The translations under genes and the position numbers were made by a program. Positions 62,055 through 64,000 of a stretch of 64,000 bases of DNA are shown in pieces (position 1 is the stretch's first letter; every line of letters starts with the position of its first letter). The notes below the pieces were generated by a model. The model worked only from the letters and a program-made list of their open reading frames with translations. It had not been told where the DNA came from and searched no databases. The stretch lies in assembly GCA_040882225.1 (NCBI GenBank), contig JBBEBR010000011.1:1-64000 (forward strand), in the 5' to 3' direction. This DNA comes from Gracilimonas sp040882225 (GTDB taxonomy: Bacteria > Bacteroidota > Rhodothermia > Balneolales > Balneolaceae).

Positions 62055-62819
62055 TTAGTTGTTAGGTTGGGGGAGTTCGCTGGCATCAATCTCATCCACT
62101 ATGAATGCGGATGCGGCAGCTAAAACGTCGTTGGGGGTATTCACAACATCCAATCCATTTTCGTCTATAACATCATCGCCGGCAAAAAAACCGGTACGAG
62201 GTTTCAATAAATCGCGGATTGCAGCTGCATGGCGGGCTTCAACCGACACAATTTTTCCGGCTACCAGCAGAAGCTCGGTATCTTCCAGAAGTTGCCCTGC
62301 TCCGTTGTAAGCAGATACTCCCAAATCTTCGAATACTTGTGCCGTGTTTAGCACACTGGCGCAATCATCAAAATCTACCGAACTGAAATCCACTTCCAGC
62401 CCCCGGATGGCGTTATCTCCCAAAGCAGCTTTATAAAAGTCGGCGTGAGCTACTTCATGCTCTCGCAATGCTTCCAGTATACGGCCCTCATCAGAGCTCA
62501 TGTTGTGATATGGGTTCTCCAGCACCTGTATATAATAAGCGGCTTCGAGTTGTTCTAAGGCATAGGCGAAATTAAGAATGCCGATATCACCGGCTCCCAG
62601 CTTTACAACATCAGCATTTTTATCGGTAGAACCGTTATTTCCTCCAGATTTGTTATCGAGAACTCCTAAGCCGGAGTCTTGGCAGCCGTACATGCTTAGC
62701 GCCATAAAAGACGCAGCAGATAGTCCTGAAAATTTAAAAAAATTCTTCCTTGAAATTGGCCGCCGGGTAGCACAAACCAAATCACTAGATTGTCCTGTTT
62801 CTTCTCTTGATTTTGACAT
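62055..62819 (-). CDS. Ferritin-like domain lipoprotein with Tat-like signal
   Basis: 254 residues. The N-terminus RRPISRKNFFKFSGLSAASF resembles a Tat signal (SRKxFxK, imperfect twin arginine) followed by a lipobox-like SMYGC. The Ferritin_2 helices are clear: LNFAYALEQLEAAYYIQ, LREHEVAHADFYKAAL, FEDLGVSAYNG and VSVEARHAAAIRDLL. It shares all four helix motifs with the gene at 61203, so the pair arose by duplication. Confidence 0.85.
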   Translation of the reverse strand: MSKSREETGQSSDLVCATRRPISRKNFFKFSGLSAASFMALSMYGCQDSGLGVLDNKSGGNNGSTDKNADVVKLGAGDIGILNFAYALEQLEAAYYIQVLENPYHNMSSDEGRILEALREHEVAHADFYKAALGDNAIRGLEVDFSSVDFDDCASVLNTAQVFEDLGVSAYNGAGQLLEDTELLLVAGKIVSVEARHAAAIRDLLKPRTGFFAGDDVIDENGLDVVNTPNDVLAAASAFIVDEIDASELPQPNN

Positions 62820-63123
62820 GGTATCTCTCTTTTTTAATTGAATATTATCGTAATTCGTAATTATTGGGTGAAAACAATTATTATTATGCCGTAAAATAAT
62901 GTAACTCTAAGCATCAGATATGGACGTAAATCAGTTTTTTAAAAAATTGTAGAAGAAAGAGCAGATATAACTGCGCAAAACCGAAATGGTGCGTAAAATT
63001 TCATGCTTTCTAAGAGTGCTCTTCACAAAAAGAATGAAAAAAAATCCTCAAAATTAAGCCTTGCAAATTTAATAAGAGCTGATTTACCTCGCATTTAACC
63101 AAAGATGAATTAACTTTTTAAAT
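62820..63123. other. Divergent intergenic region without a gene
   Basis: 304 bp, A/T-rich, between the ferritin-like pair and birA. It should carry promoters for both. The only structure I see is a short dyad AAGAG-TG-CTCTT at 63012-63023 and a TAAATTTG box on the minus strand (63064-63071) that fits the Bacteroidota -7 consensus TAnnTTTG but has no upstream TTTG at the right distance. Confidence 0.5.
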
Positions 63124-63906
63124 TTGTTTGATAAAAAACAATTTGAGAAACAACTTTCCACTTCGTGGTTGGGGCGAAGCGCTTTTTGCTTTAAGGAATT
63201 GGATTCTACAAATTCCCATGCAAAAAAAATGCGCATAGATGCCTCGCTCCACGGCTCGGTTGTTCTTGCAGATCATCAAACTGGAGGCCGGGGGCAGCAC
63301 TCGAGAAAATGGCAAACGGAAGCGGGCGCAAATCTCACATTCAGCCTGATTTTTGCACCCAAAAAACAGGATCGTTTTACACTTCTTACGCTCGCCTGCG
63401 CATTAGCTGTTTCTGAAGCGATTGAAGAAGAAACCGGAATTTGCACCAGGCTTAAGTGGCCAAACGATATTCTTCATGAAGGGCAAAAAATTTGCGGGAT
63501 TCTGACGGAAACACAATTTAGTGGCAGCAAGCTGGAAAGGATTATTATTGGGATTGGGTTGAATGTTAACCAACTAAATTTTAGTGAAGAATTGGCGAGT
63601 ATTGCAACTTCACTGGCTATCATTAATTCCAAAAAAATAAAGCGTGAGCAGCTCCTTGCTGCAATTTTGAAAAAAACGGAATATTATTACCGGCTCTGGA
63701 CTCAATATAAACCGGAGCTGGTAAAGCAGATTAACCGCGCTTTAATTGGATATGGAAACTGGGTTCATATTCTCATTAATGGCAAAGAAATGAACGGCGA
63801 GTATAAATTTTTAGGAGTGAACGACACGGGTGCTTTAGTGGTGTTAAACAGCAGATTAGAAGTACAGACTTTTGCCTACGAACAAGTGAGGGTGAAAGAG
63901 CAATAA
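63124..63906 (+). CDS. birA: Biotin--[acetyl-CoA carboxylase] ligase
   Basis: Attaches biotin to the carrier domain of acetyl-CoA carboxylase. Motifs: LDSTNSHAKKM, ADHQTGGRGQHSRKW (the GRGRx-type biotinyl-AMP loop), ANLTFSLIF, LKWPNDILHEGQKICGILTE, and GIGLNVNQ. 260 residues; it has no N-terminal winged helix, so it is not a repressor. TTG start. Confidence 0.93.
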   Translation: MFDKKQFEKQLSTSWLGRSAFCFKELDSTNSHAKKMRIDASLHGSVVLADHQTGGRGQHSRKWQTEAGANLTFSLIFAPKKQDRFTLLTLACALAVSEAIEEETGICTRLKWPNDILHEGQKICGILTETQFSGSKLERIIIGIGLNVNQLNFSEELASIATSLAIINSKKIKREQLLAAILKKTEYYYRLWTQYKPELVKQINRALIGYGNWVHILINGKEMNGEYKFLGVNDTGALVVLNSRLEVQTFAYEQVRVKEQ

Positions 63907-63954
63907 TTCTTAATAATCGATTGAAAACTGTCGGCAAAGCTCCTACTTTTTCTT

Positions 63955-64000
63955 ATGGGAAAAACCAAAGCCAAATCACTGGAGCTTCATCTTAAAAAAA
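63955..64000 (+). CDS. Possible start of a gene cut by the window end
   Basis: ATG at 63955 opens a frame (MGKTKAKSLELHLKK) that is still open at the window edge, 48 nt after birA. Too short to identify; it may be the next gene of the birA operon. Confidence 0.35.
   Translation, partial: MGKTKAKSLELHLKK

Overview
The window is one continuous stretch of about 42% GC chromosome (GC judged by eye), densely packed with genes, most of them housekeeping. Several features point to the Bacteroidota/Rhodothermota/Balneolota group, with Balneolaceae the best guess. They are a PorZ-like protein with a type IX secretion C-terminal domain, a DUF4249 lipoprotein next to a TonB-dependent receptor, 6-bladed beta-propeller lipoproteins, many GTG/TTG starts with little Shine-Dalgarno signal, and BatA-type and DUF4199 membrane proteins. 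I saw no rRNA, tRNA, CRISPR array, complete insertion sequence or prophage.

Layout. 1-8,000: a terminator, the PorZ-like protein, a glycosyltransferase fused to a degenerate sugar-phosphate transferase, and the DUF4249/TonB receptor pair. 8,000-18,300: tgt, an intact WcaJ-type initiating transferase with a polyprenol-phosphate mannose synthase, then accA, a thioesterase, small membrane proteins, a CPBP protease, cdsA, a dipeptide epimerase and a TIGR01777 epimerase. 18,300-31,200: envelope proteins (an 878-residue lipoprotein, a BatA/VWA protein, a 999-residue TPR protein), hflX, a CBS protein, aroA and a propeller lipoprotein. 31,200-38,200: hsp20 behind a textbook sigma-54 promoter, dnaK, a TPR histidine kinase with lysA, and an orphan TIM barrel. 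38,300-44,100: a CPA2 antiporter with two Usp domains, an amino-acid permease carrying a PTS EIIA domain and a TrkA_C domain, and hisS.

44,100-57,800 is the accessory part. A 150-bp palindromic MITE-like element is followed by three near-identical direct repeats. These separate a PemK/MazF toxin-antitoxin pair from a Fic gene that has its own palindromic operator. Then comes a visibly AT-rich surface-polysaccharide locus: a Wzx-type flippase, a WecF-WecE-acyltransferase-WecD-like cassette that predicts Fuc4NAc as in enterobacterial common antigen, a methyltransferase, a relic glycosyltransferase, WecB, a GT4 and a YfhO protein. 57,900-64,000 carries HPr, enzyme I and a phosphoglucose/phosphomannose isomerase in one operon, a pair of exported ferritin-like proteins, and birA.

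The most interesting links are these. HPr and EI have no sugar permease in the window, yet the permease with an EIIA domain lies about 15 kb away, so a regulatory PTS acting on amino-acid transport is plausible. The accessory TA and Fic modules sit between copies of one repeat. The polysaccharide locus looks like a partial ECA-type pathway in an unexpected lineage. The queuine transferase lacks two of its canonical zinc cysteines. None of these was tested by database search.
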